64,000 bases of DNA from Ascarosepion bandense (lineage: Eukaryota > Mollusca > Cephalopoda > Sepiida > Sepiidae): positions 3,746,501 to 3,810,500 of the forward strand of contig JBBBDQ010000913.1 of the NCBI GenBank assembly GCA_037127315.1, given 5' to 3'. The translations under genes were made by a program, and so were the position numbers. Positions 52,345-63,960 of the stretch are shown piece by piece. Numbering within the stretch: position 1 is the first letter of the stretch; each line of letters opens with the position of its first letter. Below the pieces are notes generated by a model that saw nothing but the letters and a program-made list of their open reading frames with translations, did not search any database and had not been told where the DNA came from.

Positions 52345-53845
52345 ACTCATATCTTCTTTTCCTTCTTTTTTCTCCTCCTCTTCTTTTTCTTCTTCTTCTT
52401 CTTTTTTCTCCTCCTCTTCTTTTTCTTCTTCTTCTTCTTCTTTTTTCTCCTCCACTTCTTTTTCTTCTTCTTCTTCCATGTCTTTTCTCCGTTTTTTTCT
52501 TTTTCTTTTTCTTCTTCTTCTTCTTCTTTTCTCCTTCTCTTCTTTTCTTCTTCTTCCATGTCTTTTCTCCGTTTTTCTTCTTCTTTTTCTCCTCCTCTTC
52601 CTTTTCTTCTTCTTCCATGTCTTTTATCCGATTTTTTCTTTTTTTCTTCTTCTTCTTCTTCTCCTCCTCTTCTTTTTCTTCTTCTTCTTCCATGTCTTTT
52701 CTCCGTTCTTCTTCTTCTTCTTCTTCTTCTTCTTCTTCTTTTTCTCCTCCTCTTCTTTTTCTTCTTCTTCTTACATGTCTTTTCTCCGTTCTTCTTCTTC
52801 TTCCATGTCTTTTCTCCGTTTTTCTTCTTCTTCTCTTCTTTTTCTTCTTCTTTTTCTTCTTCTTCTTTCTCCTCCTCTTCTTTTTCTTCTTCTTCTTTCA
52901 TGTCTTTTCTCCGTTCTTCTTGTTCTTGTTCTTGTTCTTCTTCTTGTTCTTCTTCTTCTTCCATGTCTTTTCTCCGTTTTTCTTCTTCTTTTTCTCCTCC
53001 TCCTCTTCTTCTTCTTCCATGTCTTTTCTCCATTTTTTCTTTTTCTTCTTCTTCTTCTTCTTTTTCTCCTCCTCTTCTTTTTCTTCTTCTTCCATTTCTT
53101 TTCTCCGTTCTTCTTCTTCTTCTTCTTCAATGTCTTTTCTCCGTTTTCTTCTTCTTCTTCTTCTTCTCCTCTTCTTTTTCTTCTTCTTCTTCCGTGTTTT
53201 TTCTCCTTCTTCTTCTTCTTCTTCTTCTTCTTCTTCTTCTTCTCTTTTTCTTCTTCTTCTTCTTCTTCCATGTCTTTTCTCCGTTTTTCTTCTTCTTTTT
53301 CTCCTCCTCTTCTTTTTCTTCTTCTTCCATGTCTTTTCTCCGTTCTTCTTCTTCTTCTTGTTCTTCTTGTTCTTCCATGTCTTTTCTCCGTTTTTCTTCT
53401 TCTTCTTCTTTTTCTCCTCCTCCTCCTCTTCTTCTTCTTCCATATCTCTTCTCCGTTCTTCTTCTTCTTCTTCTTCTTCTTCTTCTTCTTCTTCAATGTC
53501 TTTTCTCCGTTTTTCTTCTACTTCTTCTTCTTTTTCTCCTCCTCTTCTTTTTCTTCTTCTTCTTCCATGTCTTTTCTCCGTTTTCTTCTTCTTCTTCTTC
53601 TTCTTCTTCTTCTCTTCTTTTTCTTCTTCTTCTTCCATGTCTTTTCTCCGTTTTTCTTCTTCTTTTTCTCCTCCTCTTCTTTTTCATCTTCTTCCATGTC
53701 TTTTCTCCGTTCTTCTTGTTCTTCTTGTTCTTCTTGTTCTTCCATGTCTTTTCTCCGTTTTTCTTCTTCTTCTTTTTCTCCTCCTCTTCTTTTTCTTCTT
53801 CTTCCATGTCTTTTCTCCGTTTTCTTCTTCTTTTTTTTAACCTCC
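52345..53845. repeat. Pyrimidine minisatellite with CATGTCTTTTCTCCG units
   Basis: About 22 units of variable length (roughly 45-110 bp) each join CATGTCTTTTCTCCG to CTT-rich sequence with a CTCCTCCTCTTC block. The triplet character keeps long frames open in several frames on both strands, including 535 residues of F/S/L and E/K/R-rich frames opposite. The same unit phase drifts between frames and composition alone explains them, so I reject coding. Confidence 0.9.
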
Positions 53846-54950
53846 ACCCCTTATTCTTCTTGTTCTTTCTCTTTTTCATCTTTTCATTGTCATTTTGAAA
53901 CTACTTCATTAAACTAAATCTTCTTCCTCCTCCTTTTTTCTTCTTCTTCCGCCTTTTTTCTTCAAAATTCCTCCTCATTTTCTTTATTTCTTCTTTTTCT
54001 TCTTCCCCTTTCTCCTCCTCATCTCCTCTTCTTCCTTTTCTTCTCTCTTCTCCTCTGACTTTCTACTTCTTCTTCCTTCGCTTTTTCTTTTATTCTTCTT
54101 TTTCTTCTTCCTTCTCCTCCTTTTCTTCTTTTCCTCTTTTTCTTCCTCCTCCACCTCCTCCTTTTTTCTACTTCTTCTTCCTCTTCATCCTCGTCTTATT
54201 TTCCTTTTCCTCTTCCCCCTCCTCCTCCACCTTTCTACTTTTCTTCCTTCTTCTTCTTCTTCTTCTTCTTCCTCCTCCTCCTCCTTTTTCTTCTTCCTAC
54301 TCCTCCTCCTTTCTTTTACTTTTCTGTACTTCATCTTTCTCCAACACTCTTCTTTTTCTTCTTCAACTTCACTGACTTAAATCAGTATCAGTATTTTCTT
54401 CTTCTTTTCTTCCTCCCCTTATTTTATTCTTTTTCTTCTTCGTCCTCGTTCTTTTCTCTTCTTATAGATCTTCCTCCTGCTCCTCCTCTTCTTTTCTTCA
54501 TCTTCTTCCTTCTGTCCTCTTCTTTTTCGTCTTCTTCTTTTTTCTTTTCCTGTCTACTTTTTCCTTTTCTTAAACTACTTCACTAAACTAAATCATCTTC
54601 TTTTTCGTCTACTCCCCTATTTTCTTTTTTATCTTTTTCTTTTTCTTCCTCCTCCACACTTCTTCTTCTTCTCCTTCTTCTTCTTCCGCCTCCTCCTACA
54701 TCCCCTGTTCTTTTCTTTTTCTTCATCATCCTCACTTCTTCTTCTTCTTCCTCCTCCTCCTCCTACTTCTCGTGTTCTTTTCTTTTTCTTCATCATCCTC
54801 ACTTCTTCTTCTTCTTCTCCTTTTTCTTCTTCTTCCTCCTCCTCCTTCTACTTCTCCTGTTCTTTTCTTTTCCTTCATCATCCTCACTTCTTCTTCTTCC
54901 TCCTCCTCCTCCTCCTACTTCTCCTGTTCTTTTCTTTTTCTTTACCATCC
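53846..54950. repeat. CT-rich tract, CTT and CTC triplets
   Basis: Continuation of the pyrimidine bias on the plus strand. A 110-bp segment (CTCACTTCTTCTTCTTC, CTTCTCCTGTTCTTTTC) repeats three times at about 54700-54940. Confidence 0.85.
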
Positions 54951-55355
54951 TCCTTGTTATTTTAACACTATTTCTTTTAGCAATTTTTGTATTATTTTTA
55001 TATCTTCTTTCTTCTTATTTCTATTATTTTTGCCATTATTATTATATTTTATTTTTATATCACAATTTTTTAAATATTTTCGAAATCTATTATTATTATT
55101 ATTATTATTGCAAGACTTGTTTTCGTTGATGTTGTACTTTATTAGTGGAGAATTCCAAAACTATTCCTGTATTCCTATCATCATCCAGCCTGGCCAATTT
55201 TTAATAACGACCGGCTTTGGGGTCGCCCTCAGGGCATTTCGCCATCCGCGAATTTCATCTTTGTGATTCCAGCCAATGTTGCATCTCTCGCTCCTGCCGG
55301 CACCAAGATCTCACCCATTTACCGATTGCAATTCTTTTGAAGATAAAAATTGAAT
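54951..55355. other. No recognisable gene; short (ATT)n
   Basis: An ATT run at about 55090-55108. The remainder was not recognised. Confidence 0.4.
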
Positions 55356-55795
<440 letters not shown>

Positions 55796-56855
55796 GAGGG
55801 AGGAGGAGGAGAAGAAGGTGATGGTGGTGGACAGGATGGTTGAAGAAATATTGAAGATAAAGAAGTAGAAGAGAATGGAAAAAATAGAATTTTTTTAAAA
55901 TGGCGGAAAAAGAGAACGATGAGAGAAAGAAAGAGAAAAAAGGACAAGATGCAGAATTTTCAATAAAGTGACTAAAAAGAAGAAAAAAAAAGACATAAAA
56001 AAATGAATTCCTAGGAATCAAAAAAAGGTAAAATATAAGGACAATTTCAGTCGAAGAAAATTGAATACACTTTATTAGTACTTTTATGGCGTTAGAATTA
56101 CTTTTGTGGTTATTATTGATATTTTTAGAGGATTTTTTTTGTTTTTTTGTAACCTTTAAAATCTTCTAAGTTGGGGTTTCAGCCAAAATCGAGGTAGATG
56201 GGGTCGGGTTCGTGCAACTCACTGTTTAGAGGTTGGCGAAATAATTCGCTTTCAGAATCTACTCGAGGCCAAAGTACTGCGGCAAGAAAAAAAAATTCCG
56301 AGGATTTGTTTACTGTTCTTGATTATTTGTCTTCGAGTGGGTTTGCGCATGCGTATATTGGCACATGCGCCTTAAGAATACGTGCGCGTGTATCAAATTC
56401 TATTTACATATGTAATAGAAAAATTTTATACATACAGCATCGATTACTTTATACGTATCTCAATACTCAATATATTTAAGCATGCTAGTGGGTGTATGTG
56501 TGTATGTATGTATGTATGTTTATGTGTTAAGCGGGGTCAGAATGGTAAATGATGATCCCATATTTCAAGACAGAAAGCGTTTTATCTGAATAAATTGTTT
56601 ATGTCAGCTTCGTCACAATTCTGGGGACTAAAATGCAATGAACACTATTCATGATTTATTTAATTTTCTTTAGAAAATCGATAGTTTCAGTTAAAAAACA
56701 TTTTAGTTTTCTTATTTGAAACAAATTCAAAATAAATTTAGTCCCATTAAGTTTCGCAAAGAAAGGCGAATATGTTATGAACCAACAAACTGTACGATTT
56801 AAAATTTAACTGTAATCAGTATAAAATAGTATGAGATTGGTGAGCCTATTAGAAG
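55796..56855. other. No recognisable feature (about 1 kb)
   Basis: A/G-rich at first, then mixed AT-rich sequence. The frame at 56198-56479 has no known domain. Confidence 0.4.
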
Positions 56856-57312
56856 GTGAATCGGCGAGCTGGTTTCAAATTCAGGTTAGTCTGTTGCCTT
56901 CACTTTCACATAAATACATTTAGAAAATGTGTGCATTGGCCTATTTCCCTACCTTGGCCTGAACAAGTCTTTCCTTCATCTTTGATGAGATTGTCTAACA
57001 TTCTCTCCCATATTAAGACATCACATGAGAGTCCAGTACTCTCTTCTTTGTTTCCAGCAAAATCTTCATCTCTCAATAATCTATTCAGCTTCTGGAATGC
57101 ATACTTAGCCATGACAATTCACCTTCGGATCTCAGTGTCACAATTTCCGTCCTCTGTTAGGACACTTCCCAGGCAATTAAATTTGTGTACCTGCTTGATT
57201 TTAGTCTCTTCTACTTGGATTTGGCATATTGAGCTACTTTTTTTTACCAATTATCATGCATTCAGTTTCTTTGTGGTTTTATATATAGCCCTTTCTTTTT
57301 AGTCAATTGAAA
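56856..57312 (-). pseudogene. RTE reverse transcriptase fragment
   Basis: Minus-strand codons include VHKFNCLGSVLTEDGNCDTE, then a stop, MAKYAFQKLN and an RLLRDEDFAGNKEE stretch, collinear with the post-YADD region of the reference RTE. It ends where a 5S-tRNA SINE begins. Confidence 0.7.
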
Positions 57313-57720
57313 AAGGTTGTTGGTTGTTTTGTTTTTATGGTATATCAACCTCGGCGGATCATTTATTGCCAACTAATTTTTATTTATTTATTTATTGCTG
57401 GTAATACCTTTTTTTTTTCAATAATTTATTGTTGTTTTTATATCAGTTTTTGTGTCTAGTAATACTTTTTTCTTTTCGAGTATCAAGATTCATTGGGATT
57501 TGTATTAAGGGCAGAGTCCCCAAGTCCTACCCTGTTATTTAACCCATAACTGGAGGGAAGGGACGGATTAATACCTTTCCCAATGGTACAAGTGCTTAAG
57601 TGAATGCAGGATATTCAACTGGAATTCGAACTTTCTGAGCCGATATCCACTGCACCACAATGCACATCAGTCACTAAACGCTTACAGCACCTGTAATTTG
57701 TAATGTGATTGTCTAACATT
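57313..57720 (-). mobile_element. 5S-tRNA SINE, 5'-truncated
   Basis: It aligns with 30801-31200: the AATAAATAAATAAA-containing 3' part, AAGGTATTAATCCGTCCC, a tRNA-like head with a 15-bp deletion before box B (AAGTTCGAATTCC), and only the last 15 bases of the 5S part (CAGGTGCTGTAAGCG). RTE sequence resumes briefly at 57705-57735. Confidence 0.7.
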
Positions 57721-57739
57721 CTCTTCCATATTAATGAAC

Positions 57740-57935
57740 ATTAATAAGAGTAACGTAAACAATGCAGTTTATAAATTCATATGCCCCTTTCGAGAATGTA
57801 TCTTTAATAAACTAAATAATATCTACATTGGCCATACTACCAACTAGCTCTCACGGCGTCTTACGTTACACTTATTAATGTTCATTCTTTGATAATGGCT
57901 TATGTAAGCTGAAAGCGAAACCTGATAAAAAATCA
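57740..57935 (+). pseudogene. PLE GIY-YIG fragment (plus strand)
   Basis: The frame reads NAVYKFICPFRECIF, NNIYIGHTTN, a stop, then LSRRLTLHL. It contains the GIY-like and YIG halves and the catalytic-helix arginines of a PLE endonuclease, with one nonsense codon. It belongs to a different PLE family from 1509-1955 and 58400-59640. The bases just after it (TTTGATAATGGCTTATGTAA, then GCTGAAAGCGAAACC) resemble a decayed hammerhead. Confidence 0.65.
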
Positions 57936-58056
57936 ACAATTACTGTGATTTCTTGTCGTTTTTTAACGATAGCACCATCAAGCTTATCAGACTATACGAA
58001 AGGATCCTACACAAAATAAATAGACAAAACTTGTCTATATTATTCAACGAAACCTG

Positions 58057-58061
<5 letters not shown>

Positions 58062-58102
<41 letters not shown>
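58062..58102. repeat. (TA)n microsatellite
   Basis: About 20 TA units between two PLE remnants. Confidence 0.9.
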
Positions 58103-58106
<4 letters not shown>

Positions 58107-58399
58107 AGTGAATACAGAACGAAGAAAGAATTTTTACAACGTCCAAAACATTAATTTAAAACAGTGCTCGATATATAACATATAGAGCTGTGAATATTTA
58201 TCATAAATTATATTTTAGAACATATATAAAACTTTTTTTAGATTACAAACATATTCTGTACAAAATAAGCATTTACCTTTTACCGTTTTTCTTTTTAAGA
58301 ACGCTCTTGTAACGGTGTTTTATTTGAACGTTCAGGTGGCAGGGAATTTATGAATGCGCATTGTTTAAATTCAAACGAATTATGACATTTTCATCCATG

Positions 58400-59640
58400 T
58401 TTGTATGAACGTAAGAGGTATTTCTTAGTGTGGATGCATTTTGTCATAATTTAAGTTCTTTCATTTAACAGTTCGTCTTTATTTGGGTATGTCATAATTT
58501 CTAATTTTGCTTCTTGGCACAGTCTACATATTTGTCCACCATTGTAAGGCTTGGCTGTTTTTACAATGCTTCACATTATGTATTGATCTTTTTCATATTT
58601 TAATTTCAATTTCCAGACATGGTTAGCCAATTTTGCATTGTTTTTTAATTTTTTTATTTTAAATGTAGATCTGTGGTTGAACCACCTGGTCTTAAAATTG
58701 TCTTTGGTTGAGCCTAAATATATTTTGCTTGGACCATCTAGGTCATGCACAACTACCTTATAAATTATTTCTTTTGTGTTGCAGAGACGTTGAAGTAGAC
58801 ATTTATTTTTGTCCCTGAAGTTGCATTCTTTGTTGGTGGTTTTGTTTTGTACGATACTATTTAAGTTTCTGACGTTTTGTTTTTTTATGAAACTATTTAA
58901 ATTATTAGTGCAACTATAACTTAGTTTGATTTTGTTTCTGTTGAAAATTTTGTTTAGTTCTGGTTCTTTTTGAAAGTGCTTATCTATTAGTTTAAAAAAT
59001 ATATGCCCTATTTTGGTCTTTACTTCTAAATTAAATGGTGGTTTGAACCAGATAATGTTTCGTTTTCTATTGTTGTTTTTGATTTGTCTGTTTGGTTGAG
59101 AATTATATTGTAAAATGTTTTTATGGCCAGAATTTTTTAGTGCATCCTCATATATATTCTTCTTTTCATTAAATATTGATTTGTTTGACGAATTATTAGA
59201 TAGTCTGTGTTCTGTTCCTTTGTAAGTGTGTTTAATTATATTAATTGGATGATTGGACTTTGTATTTATGTATGATAACTTAGTGTTTGTTTTCATGTAT
59301 GGCGAGACATTTCCAATTTGTAAATTAAGTTCTACATCAAAATATTGTACCACTTTATCATTTGTCTCCACTGTAATATCAAAATCTAGTTCTTTGAATA
59401 ATTTAAAAAGCTGTTTCCTTATTTTATCATTCATCCTTTTGTTGTCTGGTGCTAGAAATTAATCCGTCATCTCTATATAATCTGTGGTTGTCAATATAGA
59501 TTATTTTGTTTATCTTCTTTAAAATGTATATTCCCATCAATTCTGAGATCTACATTATCTTGATGGAAAACAACACCTTTTCTTTTCCTGTTTGCCAATT
59601 CTGATTTGTTTGTTTTTTTATTTATTTTGTTTTCTTTTTC
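58400..59640 (-). pseudogene. Penelope-like RT C-terminus, linker and GIY-YIG
   Basis: From right to left on the minus strand: ELMGIYILKKINKII and NHRLYRDDGLIS (the catalytic Y-x-DD box, about 59465-59490), a frameshift, then the 287-residue frame 58571-59434. That frame has NDKIRKQLFKLFKELDFDIT, FDVELNLQIG, the KSNHP motif, linker cysteines (CSCTNN-type, ECNFRDKNKCLLQRLC), the GIY-like YKVVVHDLDG and KIYLGSTKDNFKTRWFNHRS. The frame stops at a TGA where W is expected, and continues in the same frame with CRLCQEAKLEIM to a second stop in ERT*IMTKCIH. RT plus GIY-YIG nuclease is the PLE signature. The RT N-terminal half is absent. Confidence 0.8.
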
Positions 59641-59654
59641 TTTTTTTCTTTTTT

Positions 59655-60075
59655 TTTTTTTTTGAATTGCTGTATTTAATTCGTCCCTGTTACGTGTAGT
59701 ACGTTACAGAATCAATTGACTGGTTACATGGCAGAGGCACATAGTACAGGATTCCTTTTCAAGCCCACCAGATGCACACCATGACTTTCATAGGATAAAG
59801 ACATGTTTTTGTAAGATTAAAATTCGACCATATAGCTTATACAAGGACTCCTTTCGCGGAACATTGTTATAAACGAACCATTTCTCATCACCCAAAAAGG
59901 CTGCATTTTCATTGCGTTTATACAGAAAACTACAGACAAAAATACGTTTCAAAAGATTCTTTTCGCTCAGATCATCTTGTACCCAAACATCGAAACTATT
60001 TGCGTATCCAAGCTTCACTTATTCCTTGGAGGATTTTGATAAATTTAGTGTTACTTCCAATTCATACATTCTGTA
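59655..60075 (-). pseudogene. Mariner-type transposase fragment
   Basis: The minus-strand frame 59788-60018 reads FDVWVQDDLSEKNLLKRI, then FLGDEKWFVYNNV, the catalytic-domain region of mariner transposases, whose first catalytic aspartate lies in GDEKW. MVCIWW-like codons follow downstream in another frame. The second and third catalytic aspartates are not recognisable. The N-terminal helix-turn-helix region is missing, and the copy is dead. Confidence 0.75.
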
Positions 60076-60167
60076 ATGCGATTTATTCTCAATCAATCGT
60101 CACTTGTAGTGAAGTGATCTACCTGGACGTCAATCATCAATAAACCTACAATCCCTAATTCTAAATT

Positions 60168-60520
60168 GTTATTGTACCCTTCTATGAGTAATGGACTCTT
60201 CCTCTTACTCTATATAATTACCTGCGTGACTTCCGAGAGGCAGTTAAGCACGGCAGTTAAGGAGCAGCTAGTACGCAATAATAGTAAGCAATAAGCAGCG
60301 TAACTGTACCGTTCGGACTGACATTGTTCTATTTACTTATTACTAACATTTGCTGTGTATATATGTTCTTGTTATACTAATACACTGTTCTGAGCCTAAC
60401 TTTTGTGTTCCGTTTCTTACATCCGGTCACTACAAATTTGCGGTGAAGTTTCGTCACGACAAACCACAAGATTTGGGTTAAGCTTTGCCACAACAAAATG
60501 GCGACGACGATCCACAGCAT
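60168..60520 (+). mobile_element. Possible LTR fragment
   Basis: TGTACCCTTCTATGAGTAAT and GGACTCTTCCTC start a segment ending TTCTTACATCCGGTCACTAC, with AAATGGCGACGACGATCCAC downstream, a layout like an LTR 3' end. The ATGGACTCTTCCTC block is also at 45803. No paired LTR or coding sequence was found. Confidence 0.3.
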
Positions 60521-60879
60521 AAACTTAGCGACTCACTTCCGTATAGTTCTGTCCGCTAAAGCACCTTCAGAGTACACAGCACATTTTCTTTTTGTTGCTT
60601 GCGAAGCATTTTTGCTTTTACGATAATAAAAAAAAAATCAAATATCTAATATACAACTTATAATCTTCCATTTTCATAAAGATGCAAAAGTGACACTAAT
60701 TACGTAATTCTAAACTTTTCTTCTCAAGAGATAAGTTGAAGTATGCTCTATTCGGAAATATAAGTTGACATATTTGACGTCTTCTAACATGGTGGAACAT
60801 GAACGACTAAAAACCGGCATTAACTTTCCGAACAAGCCAATTCTAAACTGAGACCCCAGAAATACAAAAGTAAGTCGCC
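60521..60879 (+). repeat. Direct repeat, copy 1
   Basis: It matches 61400-61760 (AATCTTCCATTTTCATAA, TAATTCTAAACTTTT, GGTGGAACATGAACGACTAA) in the same orientation, separated by a SINE-B. Confidence 0.8.
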
Positions 60880-61375
60880 ATTAGTTTCTGCGGTAGACTG
60901 GTTGCCAGCCAAGGCTATAGAACCCAATGTGTCCTATTATTTGACTCATAGCTAGAGGAAGAAGATATGTATTACATTATTAAGTAGTAATTAGAGGGTA
61001 TCAGTTTATTACTTCATAGCAATAGAAAACCGATCCCCCACTTCATGCCCAGTAAAAGCCTTAATCATGTTTCAATTATATTCCGTCAGTCAGTTAAGTG
61101 GCATACGTGATACACGCTTTGGATAATCATGTCTCGAAAGAGACATAACTTCCTGTGCATAAGATTATCCCGCAGTAGATAAGATTTCTTTCTGCGGTAG
61201 ACTGGTTTTCAGCCAAAGCTATAGAACTTAATCTGTTCTATTATTTAACCCATAACTGGAGGGAAGAAACGGATTAATACCTTTCCCAAGGGTATTTGGG
61301 CGTAAGTGAATTCAAGGAATTCGAACCCGGGTTCCCGATTTGTCGATATCCACTGCACCACAACGCTCATCCCAT
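60880..61375 (-). mobile_element. SINE-B between two direct repeats
   Basis: The minus strand has a tRNA-like head near 61375-61310 (TGGTGCAGTGGATATCG; GGGTTCGAATTCC box B), the block AAAGGTATTAATCCGTTTC, and about 1.7 bodies with the GACATG hairpin. It lies exactly between the repeated flanks. Confidence 0.7.
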
Positions 61376-61399
61376 TCTTCATCAATAAGGCTATAATCA

Positions 61400-62560
61400 C
61401 CAAATCTAAAAATAGCGAACTACTTCCGGGCAGTTCCGTCATCTAAAGCACCTTCACCGTACACAGTACATATATTTTTGGGGAGGTGCTTTTGCCTTTA
61501 CGGTAATAACAAAGCATCAAGCGTATAAAATTTGCATTATAATTATCTTTGTAATCTTCCATTTTCATAAGGATGCAAAATTGACACGAATTACGTAATT
61601 CTAAACTTTTTTTTCTCAAGAGATAGGTTGAAGTATGCTCTAATCGGAAATATAAGTTGATATATTTAACGTCTTCTAACATGGTGGAACATGAACGACT
61701 AAAAACCGGCATTAACTTTCCGAACTAGCCAATTCTAAACTGAGACCCCAGAAATACAAATGCAATAACAGGAAATAAAATATTTAAATACTCATATTTT
61801 CAAATACTTTCCTCCCGTTGTTTACCTTGTAGTATTTATGTCATGTCGGAGCTAAGCAAATACTTTCTTTTAAAGTGTGTTTCGCCGTCTATGCAGCTTA
61901 GTATGTATTTGTTAGTTCACGTCATTCTAATGCATGTATGAATCGGTGATAGTTTGGTTGCTAGAGCATTTCTATTGCTTCTGTTCCCTTCTTTAGCTTT
62001 GAGGAGATCGCCCGGAATTCACTCTCGTATAGGAGGATATATATTACGTAGTAGTTCAGTACTCTTTTCTTTGTTTCTGAAGACATTCTTTAATTTGACG
62101 TCTTCTAATGTGAACGACTAAATATCGGCATTAACTTTCCGGACAACCCAATTCTAAACTAAGCCCCAGAAATATAAATGCAATCACAGGAAATAAAATA
62201 TTTAAAAAATCATATTTTCAAATACTTTTCTCATGTTGTTTTCCCTGTAATATTTATGTCTTGTCGGAGCTAAGTAAGTACATTCTGTTAAAAAGTGTTT
62301 CAGCGTCTATTCAGCTTAGTATGTATCTCTTAGTTCACGTCATGCTGATGCATGTATAAATCGGTGATACTTTGGTTTCTAGAGCATTTAAATTGAGGAG
62401 ATCGCCCGAAATTCACTGTCATATAGGAGGATATATGTTTTGTAGTAGTTCAGTACTCTTTTCTTTGTTTCTGAAGACATTCTTCAATTTGACGTCTTCT
62501 AACGTGAACGACTAAATATCGGGATTAACTTTCCGGGCAAACCAATAGGAATAAATAAAA
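61400..62560 (+). repeat. Tandem array, period about 400 bp, containing RTE sequence
   Basis: It starts with direct repeat copy 2 (61400-61760) and then repeats as units with landmarks GAACGACTAAA at about 61694, 62112 and 62506. Each unit carries GTAGTTCAGTACTCTTTTCT next to GAGGAGATCGCCC, which is antisense RTE RT sequence (ETKKRVL-type codons). A retroelement piece has been captured and amplified. Further partial units extend to about 63240. Confidence 0.75.
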
Positions 62561-63339
62561 TCTAAATATATCTTTAGTATTTGTCAATATTTCTGAGATG
62601 AGATAGTATTTACAGTATTTACATTATTTGGAATATTGTCCTCATCTTTGTTGACATTTGTACGACGTTTCGATCCTTGTACGTTTATAAGTCCCCCAAA
62701 TTCAGTTGTTCTTGTCCTTGTCCTAACCAACGTTTATTTTCCAGTGGATATAGACAGTGGTTAGTTCCTGTGACTTGACCCAAAAGAATATGCTCTAATC
62801 AGAAATATAAGAATATTATATCTGTCGATAAATTTGACGTTTTGAAACATGAACGACTAAAAATCGGTATTTACTTACCGGACAACCCAATTCTAAACCA
62901 AGCCCCAGAAATATTAATGCAATAACAGAAAATAAAATATTTAAATACTCATATTTTAAAATACATTAAAATTTATAATATTTTTTACAGATTTCTATCG
63001 CAAATACAAATAAAGTTATAAATTTTTAAAAGTGCACACGAACTTTATCGAAACCCTGTATTGATGCCTTGCAGAGCTAAATAAATACATACTGTTAAAA
63101 TGTGTTTTATATACTACTATAATATATTACGTAGTAGTTAAGTACTCTTTTCTTTGTTTCTGAAGACATTCTTCGATTTGACGTGTTCTAACGTGGTGGG
63201 ACATGAACGATTGAAAATCGGTATAAACTTTACGGACAACTAGAAAATTTTATATATTTTATCGTTTAATTCAACATATTTTTATTACGTCAGACGATAG
63301 TCTTAATGCATACCTGTATTTGAGTAGACGCTCTATTTG
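62561..63339. repeat. Diverged partial units of the 400-bp array
   Basis: Blocks at 62800-62950 (AACATGAACGACTAAAAATC) and 63110-63245 (TTACGTAGTAGTTAAGTACT) belong to the array. The remainder is unassigned. Confidence 0.6.
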
Positions 63340-63960
63340 TTTTAAGCAGTATGACGAATTCAGCAGATATACAAATTTAGAAATGGGCGTAAGACAAGGA
63401 TGTTTCTTTTCAATGGTTCTGTTCAACTTGTACAGCGAGACTATTTTGAGGACCCTAGAAGTTATGCCTGGATTCGTCATCGGAGGCCACATTTCAAACA
63501 ACCTAAGGTACGCAGATGATACTGTACTGATAGCAGACACAGAAAGGAAACTACAAAACCTCCTACAGAAGTTAGCTGAAGAGAGTGACAAGAAAGAACT
63601 ACAAATAAACTGCAAGGAAACTGAATGCATGGTCAGCAGTAAAAAGGGCAGCCCAAAATGCCAAATATCGGTCGGGGATACTAAAATCAAGCAGGTACAA
63701 AAATTTAAATACCTGGGAAGTGTTCTAGCAGAAGACGGAAAGTGCTACACAGAGATCCGAAGGCGAATTGGCATGGCGAAGGAAGCATTCCAGAAGTTGA
63801 GTAAAGTATTAAGAAACAGAACAATTTCGCTAGAAACAAAAAAGAGAGTACTGGATTGCTATGTGATGTCAGTTTTTTAATATAGCACTGAATGCTGGAC
63901 AATATCATCAAAGATGAATGAAAAACTTGAAGCAAGTGAAATGTGGTTCTAAAGAAGCCT
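63340..63960 (+). pseudogene. RTE reverse transcriptase fragment with intact YADD
   Basis: The plus-strand frame runs SRYTNLEMGVRQGCFFS, FNLYSETILRTL, NLRYADDTVLIAD (catalytic DD kept), KYLGSVLAEDGKCYTEIRR, AKEAFQKLSKVL and LDCYVMSVF, then TAA (63878-63880), where the family has a glutamine codon. WTISSKMNEKLEASEMWF and a second stop follow. It aligns with the reference RTE at 21400-21960 with no frameshift before the stop. It is 5'-truncated before the palm and breaks off at about 63960. Confidence 0.85.

Noticed and set aside
52291..53898. Very long frames rich in F/S/L (535 residues) and E/K/R on the other strand
   Set aside because: They are produced by a CTT/CTC triplet minisatellite, several frames are open at once, and there is no domain or conserved start.
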